The notes under the pieces are model-generated. The model searched no databases. It saw only the letters and a list, made by a program, of their open reading frames with translations, and was not told the DNA's origin. A program made the position numbers and the translations under genes. DNA of 64,000 nt from Candidatus Neomicrothrix sp. UBA2983 (GTDB taxonomy: Bacteria; Actinomycetota; Acidimicrobiia; Acidimicrobiales; MedAcidi-G1): contig DEAL01000009.1 of NCBI GenBank assembly GCA_002346745.1, forward strand, positions 32,178 to 96,177, written 5' to 3'. How positions within the stretch are numbered: the first letter of the stretch is position 1; each line of letters opens with the position of its first letter. Positions 7,658 through 17,391 of the stretch are shown here, piece after piece.

Positions 7658-9982
7658 TCAGAAGTCGACGTCGATCCAGCGCAACACAGCCAACTCGACC
7701 TCGGCCAGGTGGTCGCGGTCCTCGATCTTGGCGCCGGAGACATCCCGGACGTAGAAGGCGTCGACCACGTCCGACCCGAGGGTCTGGACCCGGGCGCTGA
7801 CGATGTCGAGGTCGAGTTCAGCGAAGGCCCGGGTGATCCGGTAGAGCACCCCCACCCCGTCGGGACAGGTCACCTCGAGGACCGTGGCGACGTCAGAGGT
7901 GGCATTGTCGACCGTCACCCGGGGACGGGCCGGGCGGGCGGACGTGGGCGCCGTGCGGTAGGTGCGGGAGCGGTCGCCCAGCCGGGCAGCGACGGCGAGC
8001 CGGCCGGCCAGGGCCTGCTCGACCTGCTCGGTGATGCGCCCCCAGTCGGGGTCTCCACCGAACTCGCTCTCCACCCGGAAGACCGACAATGCCCGACCGT
8101 CCTCGGAATGCGCCGCCGCCGCCGCAACCCCGGCGCCGTTGAGGGCCAGCACGCCGGCCACCTTCGAGAAGGTGCCCGGCCGATCGTCGGCGACGACGGT
8201 GAGCGTCGACCCCGACCCCTCGACGTGCAGACCCGTGCCGTCCAACAGCCCTCGCTGCTCGACGTTGAGAAAGGACGTCCCGACGATCTCACCGAGGTCA
8301 CCGCCCGCCAGGACGTGGTCGACCCGCCGGACCAGCTCGCCCACCAGCTCCGCCTTCCAGCTGCTCCAGGCGGATAGGCCGGTGGCGATGGAGTCCGCCT
8401 CGGTCAGGGCGCCGAGCAGCGCCAGCAACCGGCGGCCGCCCACGATCCCGGCGACAGCACGAATCGTCCCGTCGTCGTCGACGTCCCGCCGGGTGGCCAC
8501 GTCGGGCAGCAGGAGGTGGTGCTCGACCATGGCCACCAGCACGTCGACGTCGGCCGGCGGGAACCCCATGCGCTCACCGATGGTCGCTACCAGTCCCATG
8601 CCGACCTCGGTGTGGTCCCCCGGGTACCCCTTTCCGATGTCGTGGAGGAGGGCGCCGACGAGCAGCAGGTCGGGGCGGTCGACCCGGTCCACGAGCACCG
8701 ACGCCTCGGCGGCGGCGACCAGCAGGTGGCGGTCGACGGTGAAGCGGTGGTAGGCGTTGCGCTGCGGCCGGGACCGGCAGGGCTCCCACTCTGGGAGGAT
8801 CGGGACGAAGAGACCCCGCTGGTCGAGGTCCTCGACCACGGCCACCATCGGCTCGCCGGCGGCCAGCAGGTCGACGAACAGCCGACGGGCCTCCTCCGGC
8901 CACGGGGTGGGCAGATCGGCAGCCTCGTCGGCCAGACGGTCGAGTGCGCGGCGGGCCAGCAGGGCACCATGGCCGGCCGCCTCCCGGGCACAGCGCAGGA
9001 CAGCCAGCGGGTCGTCGACGGCGACGTCGGCGTCGAGGTGGAGGAGGCCGTCCTCGAGGAGCATCCCCGGGGCGACCTCCCGCGATCGACGGCGACCCAG
9101 CGGGCGGCGGCGCATCCGGTCGCTGAGCGCCCGACTGATGCGACGGGCCGCTCCGTCGCCCATCCAGGCGATGGTCCGGGCGGCGGCGGCCACGTCGGCC
9201 ATGAGCAGGTCGGCGTCCCGGTAGCCGAGGCGAGCCGACACCTCGTCCTGGAGTTCCAGCAGCAGGCGGTCGCTGCGGCGGCCCGTCACCCGGTGGAGTT
9301 CGACTCGGGCGGCCAGCAGCGTCTCGGCCGCCTCTGCCAGTGCCGCCGACTCGGTTTCGCGGAGTACCGGCTCGTTCACCTCCAACCAGCCGAGGGTGTG
9401 GACGTCCCGTAGCCCTCCCCGGGCCTCCTTGAGGTCGGGCTCGAGCAGGAAGGCCACCTCGCCGAAGCGGGCGTGGCGCTCCGCCACGGCGGTCTGAAGG
9501 TCGGCCAGGTGGGTCTGCCGGCGGGAGGTCCACTGCGCCCGACCCCGCTCGGCCAGGTCTCCGGACAGCGCCTCGTCACCGGCAAGGTGACGTGCCGCCA
9601 GCAGGCTGGTCGCCGTGTCGAGGTTCTCGCGGGCCACCTCGAGGATCTGCTCGACCGTGCCGACCTGGTGGCCCAGCTTCAGCCCGGCGTCCCAGACCGG
9701 GTACCAGATCCGGTCGGCCACGCCACCCACGTCGACGCCCGGGGCGTGCACCAGCGCCACGTCGAGGTCGCTTTCCGGGCAGAGGTCGCCGCGGCCGTAT
9801 CCACCGAGGGCGACGAGGGCGGTGCCGGCCGGAGCGCCGGCGGCCCCGTACAGCGCCAACAGGTAGGCGTCGGTGCGTGCGGTCCGCGCCTCACACCAGG
9901 CGACGCCCGTGAGGTCGCCGTCGGCAAGGAGGTCGTCGATCGCGTACGCCGGCGCGTCCGGTTGCCCGGTGGTCACCGCCAC
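7658..9982 (-). CDS. glnD: [Protein-PII] uridylyltransferase / uridylyl-removing enzyme
   Basis: A 774-residue GlnD, which modifies PII signal proteins according to glutamine level. Domain order: nucleotidyltransferase with GGYGRGDL...SDLDV near residue 60-75; helical linker; HD phosphohydrolase domain with LLHDIGKG near residue 444; two C-terminal ACT domains (about 600-680 and 700-774) that sense glutamine. Actinobacterial GlnD proteins can adenylylate rather than uridylylate GlnK. The start is GTG 9982. It follows amt by 45 bases on the same strand, but the PII gene normally between amt and glnD is missing here. Confidence 0.93.
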   Translation of the reverse strand: MAVTTGQPDAPAYAIDDLLADGDLTGVAWCEARTARTDAYLLALYGAAGAPAGTALVALGGYGRGDLCPESDLDVALVHAPGVDVGGVADRIWYPVWDAGLKLGHQVGTVEQILEVARENLDTATSLLAARHLAGDEALSGDLAERGRAQWTSRRQTHLADLQTAVAERHARFGEVAFLLEPDLKEARGGLRDVHTLGWLEVNEPVLRETESAALAEAAETLLAARVELHRVTGRRSDRLLLELQDEVSARLGYRDADLLMADVAAAARTIAWMGDGAARRISRALSDRMRRRPLGRRRSREVAPGMLLEDGLLHLDADVAVDDPLAVLRCAREAAGHGALLARRALDRLADEAADLPTPWPEEARRLFVDLLAAGEPMVAVVEDLDQRGLFVPILPEWEPCRSRPQRNAYHRFTVDRHLLVAAAEASVLVDRVDRPDLLLVGALLHDIGKGYPGDHTEVGMGLVATIGERMGFPPADVDVLVAMVEHHLLLPDVATRRDVDDDGTIRAVAGIVGGRRLLALLGALTEADSIATGLSAWSSWKAELVGELVRRVDHVLAGGDLGEIVGTSFLNVEQRGLLDGTGLHVEGSGSTLTVVADDRPGTFSKVAGVLALNGAGVAAAAAHSEDGRALSVFRVESEFGGDPDWGRITEQVEQALAGRLAVAARLGDRSRTYRTAPTSARPARPRVTVDNATSDVATVLEVTCPDGVGVLYRITRAFAELDLDIVSARVQTLGSDVVDAFYVRDVSGAKIEDRDHLAEVELAVLRWIDVDF

Positions 9983-10027
9983 ATCATGCCCGCGACCCCG
10001 GCACGCCCGAATGCCCGGCGGCCGGGG

Positions 10028-11266
10028 TCAGGTGGCCACACCGCCGACGGGCGGCTCGTTGTACGCCGACTCGGCGTGCAGCGCCGGGTCGAGGCCCACC
10101 ACCTCGTCGTCGGCGTCGACCCGGAGGCCGATGGTGGCGTCCAGGGCCTTGGCCAGCAGCCAGGTCACGACGAACGAGAACACGATGACCGAGCCCATGG
10201 CGACGACGTGGTCGAGGAGCAGCTCGATCCCGCCACCGAAGAAGAGGCCGTCGTCGAAGCCACCCCCGGGGATGGCACTGGCGTCGGCGAACAGGCCGAG
10301 CAGCAGGCCGCCCAGCAGGCCGCCCACGCCGTGGACCGCCACGACGTCGAGGCTGTCGTCGAAGCCGTACCGGGTCTTGAGCGACAGGGCGAAGAAGCAA
10401 ACGCCGCCTGCCACCAGACCGAACACGATGCCGGCCATGCCGCCCACGTAGCCGGCGGCTGGCGTGATCGCCACGAGGCCTGCCACCACGCCGGAGCAGG
10501 CCCCGAGGGTGGTGGGACGCCCACCCCTCAGGCGTTCCACGGCCAGCCACCCCACCATGCCGCCGGCGGCGCCGAGGAAGGTGTTGAGCAGGGCCTGGAC
10601 AGCCTGTTCGTTGGCGGCACCCGCCGACCCGGCGTTGAAGCCGAACCAGCCGAACCACAGGATCCCGGTGCCGATGAGCACCATCGGGACGTTGTGCGGG
10701 GGCATCGCCTCGCTGGGCCAACCGCGACGGCGACCCAGCACCAGCACGACCGCCAAGGCGGCGACGCCGGCGTTGAGGTGGATGGCGGTGCCGCCGGCGA
10801 AGTCGAGGGCACCGTTGCCGTGCTGCCAGCCGCTGTACACCCAGTAGGTGACGGGGGTGTAGACGAGCAGCAGCCAGACGGGGACGAACACCAGCCAGGC
10901 CGAGAACTTCAGCCGACCGGCGACGGAACCGGAGATGAGCGCCGGCGTGATCGAGGCGAACGTCATCAGGAACGCCACGAAGATGAGGCTCTCGGCGTCG
11001 CCGTTGAGCCCCTTCAACCCGATGGCGTCGAAGTTGCCGATCCAGTCACCGCCGAAGAAGCCCGAGCCGTCGGGGCTGTTGCCCAACGAGTACGACACCA
11101 GCACCCAGACGATGGGCACGATTCCGATACAGGCCAGGTTCATCAGGAGCATGTTCAGGACGTTCCTCGAGCGGACCATGCCGCCGTAGAACAGCGCCAG
11201 CCCCGGCACCATGAAGACCACCAGGGCGGTCGAGGTCAACATCCACGCGTAGTCACCGGACCCCAT
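10028..11266 (-). CDS. amt: Ammonium transporter (Amt)
   Basis: A 412-residue integral membrane ammonium transporter with about 11 membrane helices. The two pore histidines are visible in AIHLNAG and in AVHGVGG, and the N-terminal region has the FYGGMVRSRNVL motif of helix 1. There is no long cleavable signal peptide; the N-terminus starts directly at helix 1, as in other Gram-positive Amts. A purine-rich AGGAAAGGAAGG stretch precedes the ATG. A GlnR-like operator lies 77-114 bases upstream, and glnD follows downstream, so this is a nitrogen-control operon. Confidence 0.95.
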   Translation of the reverse strand: MGSGDYAWMLTSTALVVFMVPGLALFYGGMVRSRNVLNMLLMNLACIGIVPIVWVLVSYSLGNSPDGSGFFGGDWIGNFDAIGLKGLNGDAESLIFVAFLMTFASITPALISGSVAGRLKFSAWLVFVPVWLLLVYTPVTYWVYSGWQHGNGALDFAGGTAIHLNAGVAALAVVLVLGRRRGWPSEAMPPHNVPMVLIGTGILWFGWFGFNAGSAGAANEQAVQALLNTFLGAAGGMVGWLAVERLRGGRPTTLGACSGVVAGLVAITPAAGYVGGMAGIVFGLVAGGVCFFALSLKTRYGFDDSLDVVAVHGVGGLLGGLLLGLFADASAIPGGGFDDGLFFGGGIELLLDHVVAMGSVIVFSFVVTWLLAKALDATIGLRVDADDEVVGLDPALHAESAYNEPPVGGVAT

Positions 11267-11342
11267 GGTTCGGCCTTCCTTTCCTCGGATTCTCTGGGCA
11301 CATGGTCCGCCGGTGCGGACTGCGTCAGATTGCCCAAAGCAG

Positions 11343-11380
11343 GTGTCCCGACCGTCACACGAGTGTTTCGACTGTATGAA
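11343..11380 (-). promoter_or_regulatory. GlnR-like operator upstream of amt
   Basis: Read on the minus strand, four pentamers are spaced by exactly six bases: TTCAT, GAAAC, GTGAC, GACAC. The actinobacterial GlnR consensus alternates GTnAC and GAAAC half-sites at the same 11-base period. GAAAC and GTGAC are perfect, GACAC has one mismatch, TTCAT is weak. The position, just upstream of an ammonium transporter, is where GlnR sites are found in Streptomyces and mycobacteria. Confidence 0.6.
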
Positions 11381-11410
11381 CTGTCCCTGACGGGGAGTGA
11401 GGTGGGAGGC

Positions 11411-11716
11411 TCAGACCTCGGGGAAGCGCCGGAAGAAGGTCGACCGGGCGTACACCTCGTCGAGGCCGGCCGCCCGTGCCTCAGCCATGGCCGCCTCGTC
11501 GACGTGGGGCGCGAACCCGACGAGGCGGGCCCCGTCGCCGGGCCGCCCCCCGAGCGCCTCCAGGACGCCGGTCCGGGCCAGGTCGACCACATACAGCTCG
11601 GCGGACTCCTCGAGCAGGGTGGCGGGGTCCGCCACGAACCCGACCTCCACCCCCGGGGCCCGCAGGCGGGAGCGGTCCATGAGGTCGGGGACGAACGCCC
11701 GCACCCGCCGGGTCAC
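11411..11716 (-). CDS. Small receiver-like protein (pseudo-receiver)
   Basis: A 101-residue protein whose GTG start overlaps the larE stop (GTGA), so it is coupled to larE. The pattern of hydrophobic strands (VRAFVPD, LYVVDL, RLVGFAP, LDEVYARS) resembles a CheY-type receiver fold. The paired N-terminal acidic residues and the conserved C-terminal lysine are not seen; one Asp in VVDL could occupy the phosphorylation position. It has no output domain. It may be a partner for another protein rather than a true phospho-switch. The fold assignment is by pattern only and the function is unknown. Confidence 0.6.
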   Translation of the reverse strand: MTRRVRAFVPDLMDRSRLRAPGVEVGFVADPATLLEESAELYVVDLARTGVLEALGGRPGDGARLVGFAPHVDEAAMAEARAAGLDEVYARSTFFRRFPEV

Positions 11717-12528
11717 GATGGTGGTCGGTGGGCGTCGTTGAGGTTGCCCGACCGCAGGCCGGCAAGGTCCAGCGTCACGTAGCGGTAGCCAGCGACCTCC
11801 ACCGCTGCGACCACCTCGTCCCGCCGCTCGACCGCCTCGGCGAGGCGGTGTCCGGCGATCTCGATGCGGGCGGTGTCGCCGTAGTGGCGGACCCGGAGCT
11901 CGTCGAATCCCAGGCGGCGCACCGCCGCCTCGGCCCGCTCGACCGTCCCCAGTACCTGGACGCTGACCGGCGTCCCGTACGGGATCCGGGAGGCGAGACA
12001 CGGGCCAGCCGGCTTGTCCCAGGTGCGCAGCCCCAGGCGCCGCGACTGCTCCCGGACCTCGGCCTTGGTGAAGCCCGCCTCGAGCAGCGGGAACCGGGCA
12101 CCCCGGTCGGCGGCGGCCTGCTGGCCCGGTCGGTGGTCGCCGAGGTCGTCGACCGTCACGCCCAACAGCACCGTGGCCCCCGCCGCCTCGGCCTGCGGCG
12201 CCACGGCGTCCATCAGGGCGTCCTTGCAGTGGGCACAGCGATCGGGGTCGTTGGCCCGGTAGGCCGCCGAGGCCATCTCGTCGGTCTCGACGGTCGACCA
12301 GTCGAGGCCCCACTCCGTCGCCAGTGCCGCCGCCTCCTCCCGCTCGACGCCGGCCAGCGACGGCGAGACGGCGGTGACGGCCCTGGCGCACCCGGGCCCG
12401 AGTGTCGTGTGGGCGACGTAGGCGAGGAAGGCCGAGTCGACGCCGCCGGAGAAGGCGACCACCACCCGGCCCAGGCGCCGCAGTTCCGCCCGCAGTCGTT
12501 TGAGCGGCACCGGCGGCGCGGCGGTCAC
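11713..12528 (-). CDS. larE: LarE-type ATP-dependent sulfur transferase
   Basis: A 271-residue PP-loop (N-type ATP pyrophosphatase) protein of the LarE family, which adenylylates and sulfurates the pyridinium dicarboxylate precursor of the nickel-pincer cofactor. The PP-loop FSGGVDS is at residues 26-32. Cys177 in PCLASRIPYG matches the sacrificial cysteine of Lactobacillus LarE; Cys98 and Cys101 in RCAHC make a three-cysteine set as in LarE forms that carry a [4Fe-4S] cluster. No larA, larB or larC is in the window. GTG 12528 lies 7 bases after the hemQ stop, so it is the middle gene of hemQ-larE-receiver. Confidence 0.85.
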   Translation of the reverse strand: MTAAPPVPLKRLRAELRRLGRVVVAFSGGVDSAFLAYVAHTTLGPGCARAVTAVSPSLAGVEREEAAALATEWGLDWSTVETDEMASAAYRANDPDRCAHCKDALMDAVAPQAEAAGATVLLGVTVDDLGDHRPGQQAAADRGARFPLLEAGFTKAEVREQSRRLGLRTWDKPAGPCLASRIPYGTPVSVQVLGTVERAEAAVRRLGFDELRVRHYGDTARIEIAGHRLAEAVERRDEVVAAVEVAGYRYVTLDLAGLRSGNLNDAHRPPS

Positions 12529-12535
12529 GGTGCCG

Positions 12536-13225
12536 CTATCCCGCCCGGCAGCCGGCTCGGTCGAGGACCTCGTCGAGGGACGCCACGAGGCCGGTGTAGA
12601 AGGGCCCGAAATCGGCGTAGACCGCCGACGCCCGGTCGTAGCGCAGGGTGTAGACGACGTCCTTGAGGTCGTCGGGACGCTGGCCGAACAGGGTGACGCC
12701 CCACTCGAAGTCGTCGACGCCGGTCGAGGCGGTGATGAGCTGCACGACCCGGCCGGCAAACTTCCGCCCCGACGACCCGTGTTCGTGCATCAGCCCGCTG
12801 CGCTCCTCGAACGGCAGCGTGAACCAGTTGTCCTGCTCGCCACGGCGCTTCGACATCGGGTAGAAGCACCAGGCCGGCTTGTCCGCGGGTGGGAGCACCG
12901 GACGCAGGCGGGCCTCCTTCATCTCGTCGGGAATCCCGGCGGCGTACTCGGATACCTCGGTGAGGGAGAGGTAGCTGTCGACCACCTCGAGGCCGGCGGC
13001 CGCCACGCCGGTCTGAAGGTCGCGGAGCCGCCAGAGGTCGTCGCTGAGCGCCATGAGGGCGATGTCGGCCTTGTGTCCGAGGATCGCCACGGGCACCACC
13101 TGGGCGCCCGCCGCCTCGGCGGCGGTGACGGCGGTGCCGACGCCCTCGGGGTCGGCGAGGGGACCCACCCGGCAGAAGAGGTGGAGGACGCCGAGGCCCT
13201 CGGCGGGAGTGACCGGTTCGCTCAT
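12536..13225 (-). CDS. hemQ: Coproheme decarboxylase (HemQ)
   Basis: A 229-residue chlorite-dismutase-family protein of the coproheme decarboxylase group, the last step of the coproporphyrin-dependent heme pathway in Actinobacteria and Firmicutes. The catalytic tyrosine lies in YPMSKRR, and the heme-ligand histidine in the LMHEHG stretch, followed by the FEWGVTLF segment diagnostic for the family. The distal arginine of true chlorite dismutases is not expected here. The start ATG 13225 has a TACACT -10 seven bases upstream and no Shine-Dalgarno. It heads an operon with larE; other heme genes are not in the window. Confidence 0.92.
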   Translation of the reverse strand: MSEPVTPAEGLGVLHLFCRVGPLADPEGVGTAVTAAEAAGAQVVPVAILGHKADIALMALSDDLWRLRDLQTGVAAAGLEVVDSYLSLTEVSEYAAGIPDEMKEARLRPVLPPADKPAWCFYPMSKRRGEQDNWFTLPFEERSGLMHEHGSSGRKFAGRVVQLITASTGVDDFEWGVTLFGQRPDDLKDVVYTLRYDRASAVYADFGPFYTGLVASLDEVLDRAGCRAG

Positions 13226-13232
13226 GGCGCCG

Positions 13233-13238
13233 AGTGTA
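13233..13238 (-). promoter_or_regulatory. -10 hexamer, hemQ (leaderless)
   Basis: TACACT on the minus strand, 7 bases before ATG 13225. No Shine-Dalgarno. It drives hemQ-larE-receiver. Confidence 0.55.
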
Positions 13239-13283
13239 CGAAACCGCGCCCCAACGCAGCGCGCCGGGGAGGCGTGGCGGTCG

Positions 13284-14072
13284 TCAGTCGCCGGTGTAGA
13301 GGTTCAGCCGCTCGCCGCGGGCAAAGCCGGCCAGTTGCAGGCCGGCCACCCTGGCGGTCTCGACGGCCAGCGCCGAGGGCCCGCTGACCGCCACCAGGGC
13401 GGCGAAGCCGGCCGCCCAGGCCTTCTGGGCCATCTCGAAGGAGGCCCGGCCGCTGACCCACAGGCCAAGGTCGTTGGCCGGCAGGCCACCGTCGAGGTGG
13501 AGGCGACCCACCACCTTGTCGACGGCGTTGTGCCGGCCGATGTCCTCCCGGAGCAGTAGCGGCTCGCCGGTGCGGTCGAACGCCGCAGCGGCGTGGACGG
13601 CGCCGGTGGCACCGAAGAGGGCCTGGTCGCCGTCGATGCGGGCGGCCACGCCGGCCAGCACCTCGGGGTCGAACGGGTCGGCGTCGAGGGGGTCGAGGCG
13701 GGCCGCCAACTCGTCGATCGCCACCGTGCCGCAGATGCCGCACGACGAGGAGGCGGGGCCCAGCCGGGGCGTCGGGGCCAGCGCCACCCCGCCCGTCTCG
13801 ACCGTGACGTCGTTGTACTCGGCCTCGGCCGCCGAGCCCTGGCCGCAGTAGCGGACCGCACGGACCGGGACGCCGTCGAGCACCCCCTCGGTCACGAGGA
13901 ACCCGACCGCCAACTCGAAGTCGTCGCCGGGGGTGCGCATCGTGGTGGCGACCAACTCGCCGTCGAGGCGCACCGACATCGGCTCCTCGACGATCAGTTC
14001 GTCCTGGACGCGGCGGCTGCCCTCGCCGTCGATCCGGCGCGTCAGCACCCGGCGGGTGCGCCCCCGGCTCAC
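13284..14072 (-). CDS. fdhD: FdhD sulfur-carrier for formate dehydrogenase
   Basis: A 262-residue FdhD, which passes sulfur from a cysteine desulfurase to the molybdenum cofactor of formate dehydrogenase. The sulfur-carrying loop is seen as SSCGICG (CxxC), with the family motifs DDFELAVGFL near the start, LLREDIGRHNAVDK, and SGRASFEMAQKA. The start is GTG 14072, with a GGAGG 8-10 bases upstream. No formate dehydrogenase lies in the window; a MoaD-like protein is 2 kb away. It is probably monocistronic. Confidence 0.93.
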   Translation of the reverse strand: MSRGRTRRVLTRRIDGEGSRRVQDELIVEEPMSVRLDGELVATTMRTPGDDFELAVGFLVTEGVLDGVPVRAVRYCGQGSAAEAEYNDVTVETGGVALAPTPRLGPASSSCGICGTVAIDELAARLDPLDADPFDPEVLAGVAARIDGDQALFGATGAVHAAAAFDRTGEPLLLREDIGRHNAVDKVVGRLHLDGGLPANDLGLWVSGRASFEMAQKAWAAGFAALVAVSGPSALAVETARVAGLQLAGFARGERLNLYTGD

Positions 14073-14131
14073 CGACCGGCCTCCTGCTCGTCCACGACCA
14101 CCAGTGAACCGCCTCGTGGCCCAAAACGTCC

Positions 14132-14165
14132 CGAAAACGGCACGGGGCGCCCCGAAGGGCGCCCC
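14132..14165 (-). terminator. Intrinsic terminator of the orphan groEL
   Basis: A perfect 9-bp stem GGGGCGCCC with a 4-base loop (14144-14165), TTCG when read on the minus strand, lies 24 bases after the groEL stop and is followed by a CCGTTTTCGG stretch. The short T-run is typical of high-GC terminators. Confidence 0.75.
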
Positions 14166-14188
14166 ACACGCGCTCGGACCGGTGCGGA

Positions 14189-15808
<1,620 letters not shown>

Positions 15809-15877
15809 TGGCGGAAAGCCTTTCTTTCGGTTCGAAGTCGTGGAGCGCGGCGCAGCGGCGAACGTGGGTCGCGGTGC

Positions 15878-15904
15878 TTGGCACTCTCACTCGGCGAGTG
15901 CCAA
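15878..15904 (-). promoter_or_regulatory. CIRCE operator upstream of orphan groEL
   Basis: Inverted repeat TTGGCACTC - 9 bases - GAGTGCCAA, perfect in both arms and the exact length of the HrcA-bound CIRCE (consensus TTAGCACTC-N9-GAGTGCTAA, one change per arm). It lies 70-96 bases before ATG and abuts the -10 hexamer. Confidence 0.93.
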
Positions 15905-15932
15905 TCCAATCAGCCGCAGCCGGGAATCACAA
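15904..15932 (-). promoter_or_regulatory. Promoter of orphan groEL
   Basis: On the minus strand TTGTGA, a 17-base spacer, then TTGGAT, whose last base touches the CIRCE. The same geometry is seen at groES. The -10 is weak (T....AT). Confidence 0.5.
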
Positions 15933-15943
15933 CCTCGGCGGGC

Positions 15944-15989
15944 GGCGGCAGGGTCGTGCCGGAGGCGGCAGGGTCGTGCCGGAGGCGGC
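15944..15989. repeat. Short tandem repeat, 20-bp unit, 2.3 copies
   Basis: GGCGGCAGGGTCGTGCCGGA occurs twice in tandem and then restarts, immediately downstream of the moaD-like stop codon. It lies between that gene and the groEL promoter. No hairpin strong enough to call a terminator was found. Confidence 0.8.
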
Positions 15990-15995
15990 GAGACG

Positions 15996-16271
15996 TCAGC
16001 CACCGGCCACGGCCGGGACGATCGCCACGGTTCCGCCGTCGGGCACGGGCGTGTCGAGGCCGTCGAGGAAGCGCACGTCCTCGTCGCTCACGAACACGTT
16101 GACGAACCGACGCAGTGCGCCCGCCTCGTCGAGGATGCGGGACCCGAAGCCCGGGTGGGCGGCCTCGAGGGCGGCCAGGGCCTCGCCGACCGTCCCACCG
16201 TCGACCTCAACCTCGCCGGCACCGGCGGTGAGCGGGCGCAACGTGGTGGGGATGCGGATGGTGACGGCCAT
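15996..16271 (-). CDS. MoaD/ThiS-family sulfur-carrier protein
   Basis: A 91-residue ubiquitin-like protein ending in the Gly-Gly tail (VAGG) that is adenylylated and thiocarboxylated in MoaD, ThiS and CysO. The central FVNVFVSDEDVR and the C-terminal GTVAIVPAVAGG are typical of the MoaD/CysO branch. Molybdopterin synthase, thiamine or cysteine (CysO) use cannot be separated from sequence; no moaE, cysM or mec gene lies next to it. A GGAGG lies 7 bases before ATG 16271. It may follow glycerate kinase (79 bases upstream) in one transcript. Confidence 0.85.
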   Translation of the reverse strand: MAVTIRIPTTLRPLTAGAGEVEVDGGTVGEALAALEAAHPGFGSRILDEAGALRRFVNVFVSDEDVRFLDGLDTPVPDGGTVAIVPAVAGG

Positions 16272-16349
16272 GGGGTGCCTCCGTGGGCTGGCGCCGGCGG
16301 ACGCCGGCAGGAAACGAATGCCCGAAAACCTACCGACGCCACCCGGCGA

Positions 16350-17345
16350 TCAGCGCCCGGCGGCCTCCGCGACCACCTCGGCGACCACGGCCTCGACACA
16401 CGCCGCCGTGTCGGACATGGCCCGCTCCACGCCGAATCGTTCCACCAGCGACACGGCGTCGGTGCGGCCTGCCAGGTCGGCGTGGATCCGGCCCGCCACC
16501 ACCAGCACCGGCAGGCCGGTGGCGGCCGCATAGGCCGACACGCCGCCGACGACCTTGCCCTCCCACGAGGTGGCGTCCAACTGCCCCTCCCCCGTGACCA
16601 TCAGGTCCGCCCCCTCGAGCACCTCGTCCAGGCCCAACTCCTCGGCCACCAGGTCGATGCCGTCGACCAGCTCGGCACCGAGGGCCGCCAGGCCGCCGGC
16701 CAGTCCACCGGCGGCCCCCGCCCGCGGCAGGTCCGCCACGTCGACGCCGAAGTCTTCCTCGTACTGCTGGGCCAACCGGACCAACCGCCGCCGCAGCATC
16801 TCCACCTGCGCCGGCGAGGCCCCCTTCTGGGGACCGAACACCTCGGCGGCGTCGGTGAAGCGGGTCCGCACGTCGCAGGCGACCAGCAGTTCGACGCTCC
16901 GGTAGCGAACCGACGACCCCATGGCCCGGAGCGCTCCGAGGCCGCCGTCGGTGGTGGCCGAGCCGCCGACCGCCACGATCACACGTCGGGCACCCACCTC
17001 GACGGCCTCGCGGACCAGCTCGCCGGTGCCGGCAGTGGTGGCGTCGAGGGGCTGGTTCTCCTCAGCGCCTCCGGCCAGCAACAGCCCCGACGCCGCCGCC
17101 ATCTCGATGACCGCCGTCGTGCCGTCGAAGCGCCAGCCCGCCTCGACGGGCTCCCCCAGCGGGCCGGTCACGGTGGAGCGGCGGTTGGCCCCGCCCAGGA
17201 CGGCGAGCGTGCCCTCGCCACCGTCGGCCATCGGCAGCGCCGTCCCGGTGCCTCCCGCCGCACGGGCGCCCCGCACCACAGCGTCAGCGACCTCGGCGGC
17301 GGAGGCGGTGCCCCGAAACTTGTCGGGAGTGGCGACGACGTGCAT
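16350..17345 (-). CDS. Glycerate kinase
   Basis: A 331-residue glycerate 2-kinase of the GarK/GlxK fold. Diagnostic motifs are TPDKFRGTASA at the N-terminus, MADGGEGTL, VGGSATTDGGLGALRAMG and the C-terminal VTGEGQLDATSWEGK. It phosphorylates D-glycerate and feeds the lower glycolytic pool. The protein is slightly short of the usual 370-380, with a compact middle segment (VRYRSVELLVACDV), but no catalytic motif is lost. It may be co-transcribed with the downstream MoaD-like gene. The ATG start is consistent with the family. Confidence 0.88.
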   Translation of the reverse strand: MHVVATPDKFRGTASAAEVADAVVRGARAAGGTGTALPMADGGEGTLAVLGGANRRSTVTGPLGEPVEAGWRFDGTTAVIEMAAASGLLLAGGAEENQPLDATTAGTGELVREAVEVGARRVIVAVGGSATTDGGLGALRAMGSSVRYRSVELLVACDVRTRFTDAAEVFGPQKGASPAQVEMLRRRLVRLAQQYEEDFGVDVADLPRAGAAGGLAGGLAALGAELVDGIDLVAEELGLDEVLEGADLMVTGEGQLDATSWEGKVVGGVSAYAAATGLPVLVVAGRIHADLAGRTDAVSLVERFGVERAMSDTAACVEAVVAEVVAEAAGR

Positions 17346-17391
17346 CGCGCGTGGCCGACTGATGCGGCGGGTCCTCGCCGAGGCGCCGGAC

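Noticed and set aside
9473..11782. 769-codon open frame on the plus strand opposite glnD and amt
   Set aside because: It lies antisense to two genes with clear domains; in very GC-rich DNA the complementary frame stays open by chance. Its product is rich in Arg, Gly, His and Gln without domain structure.
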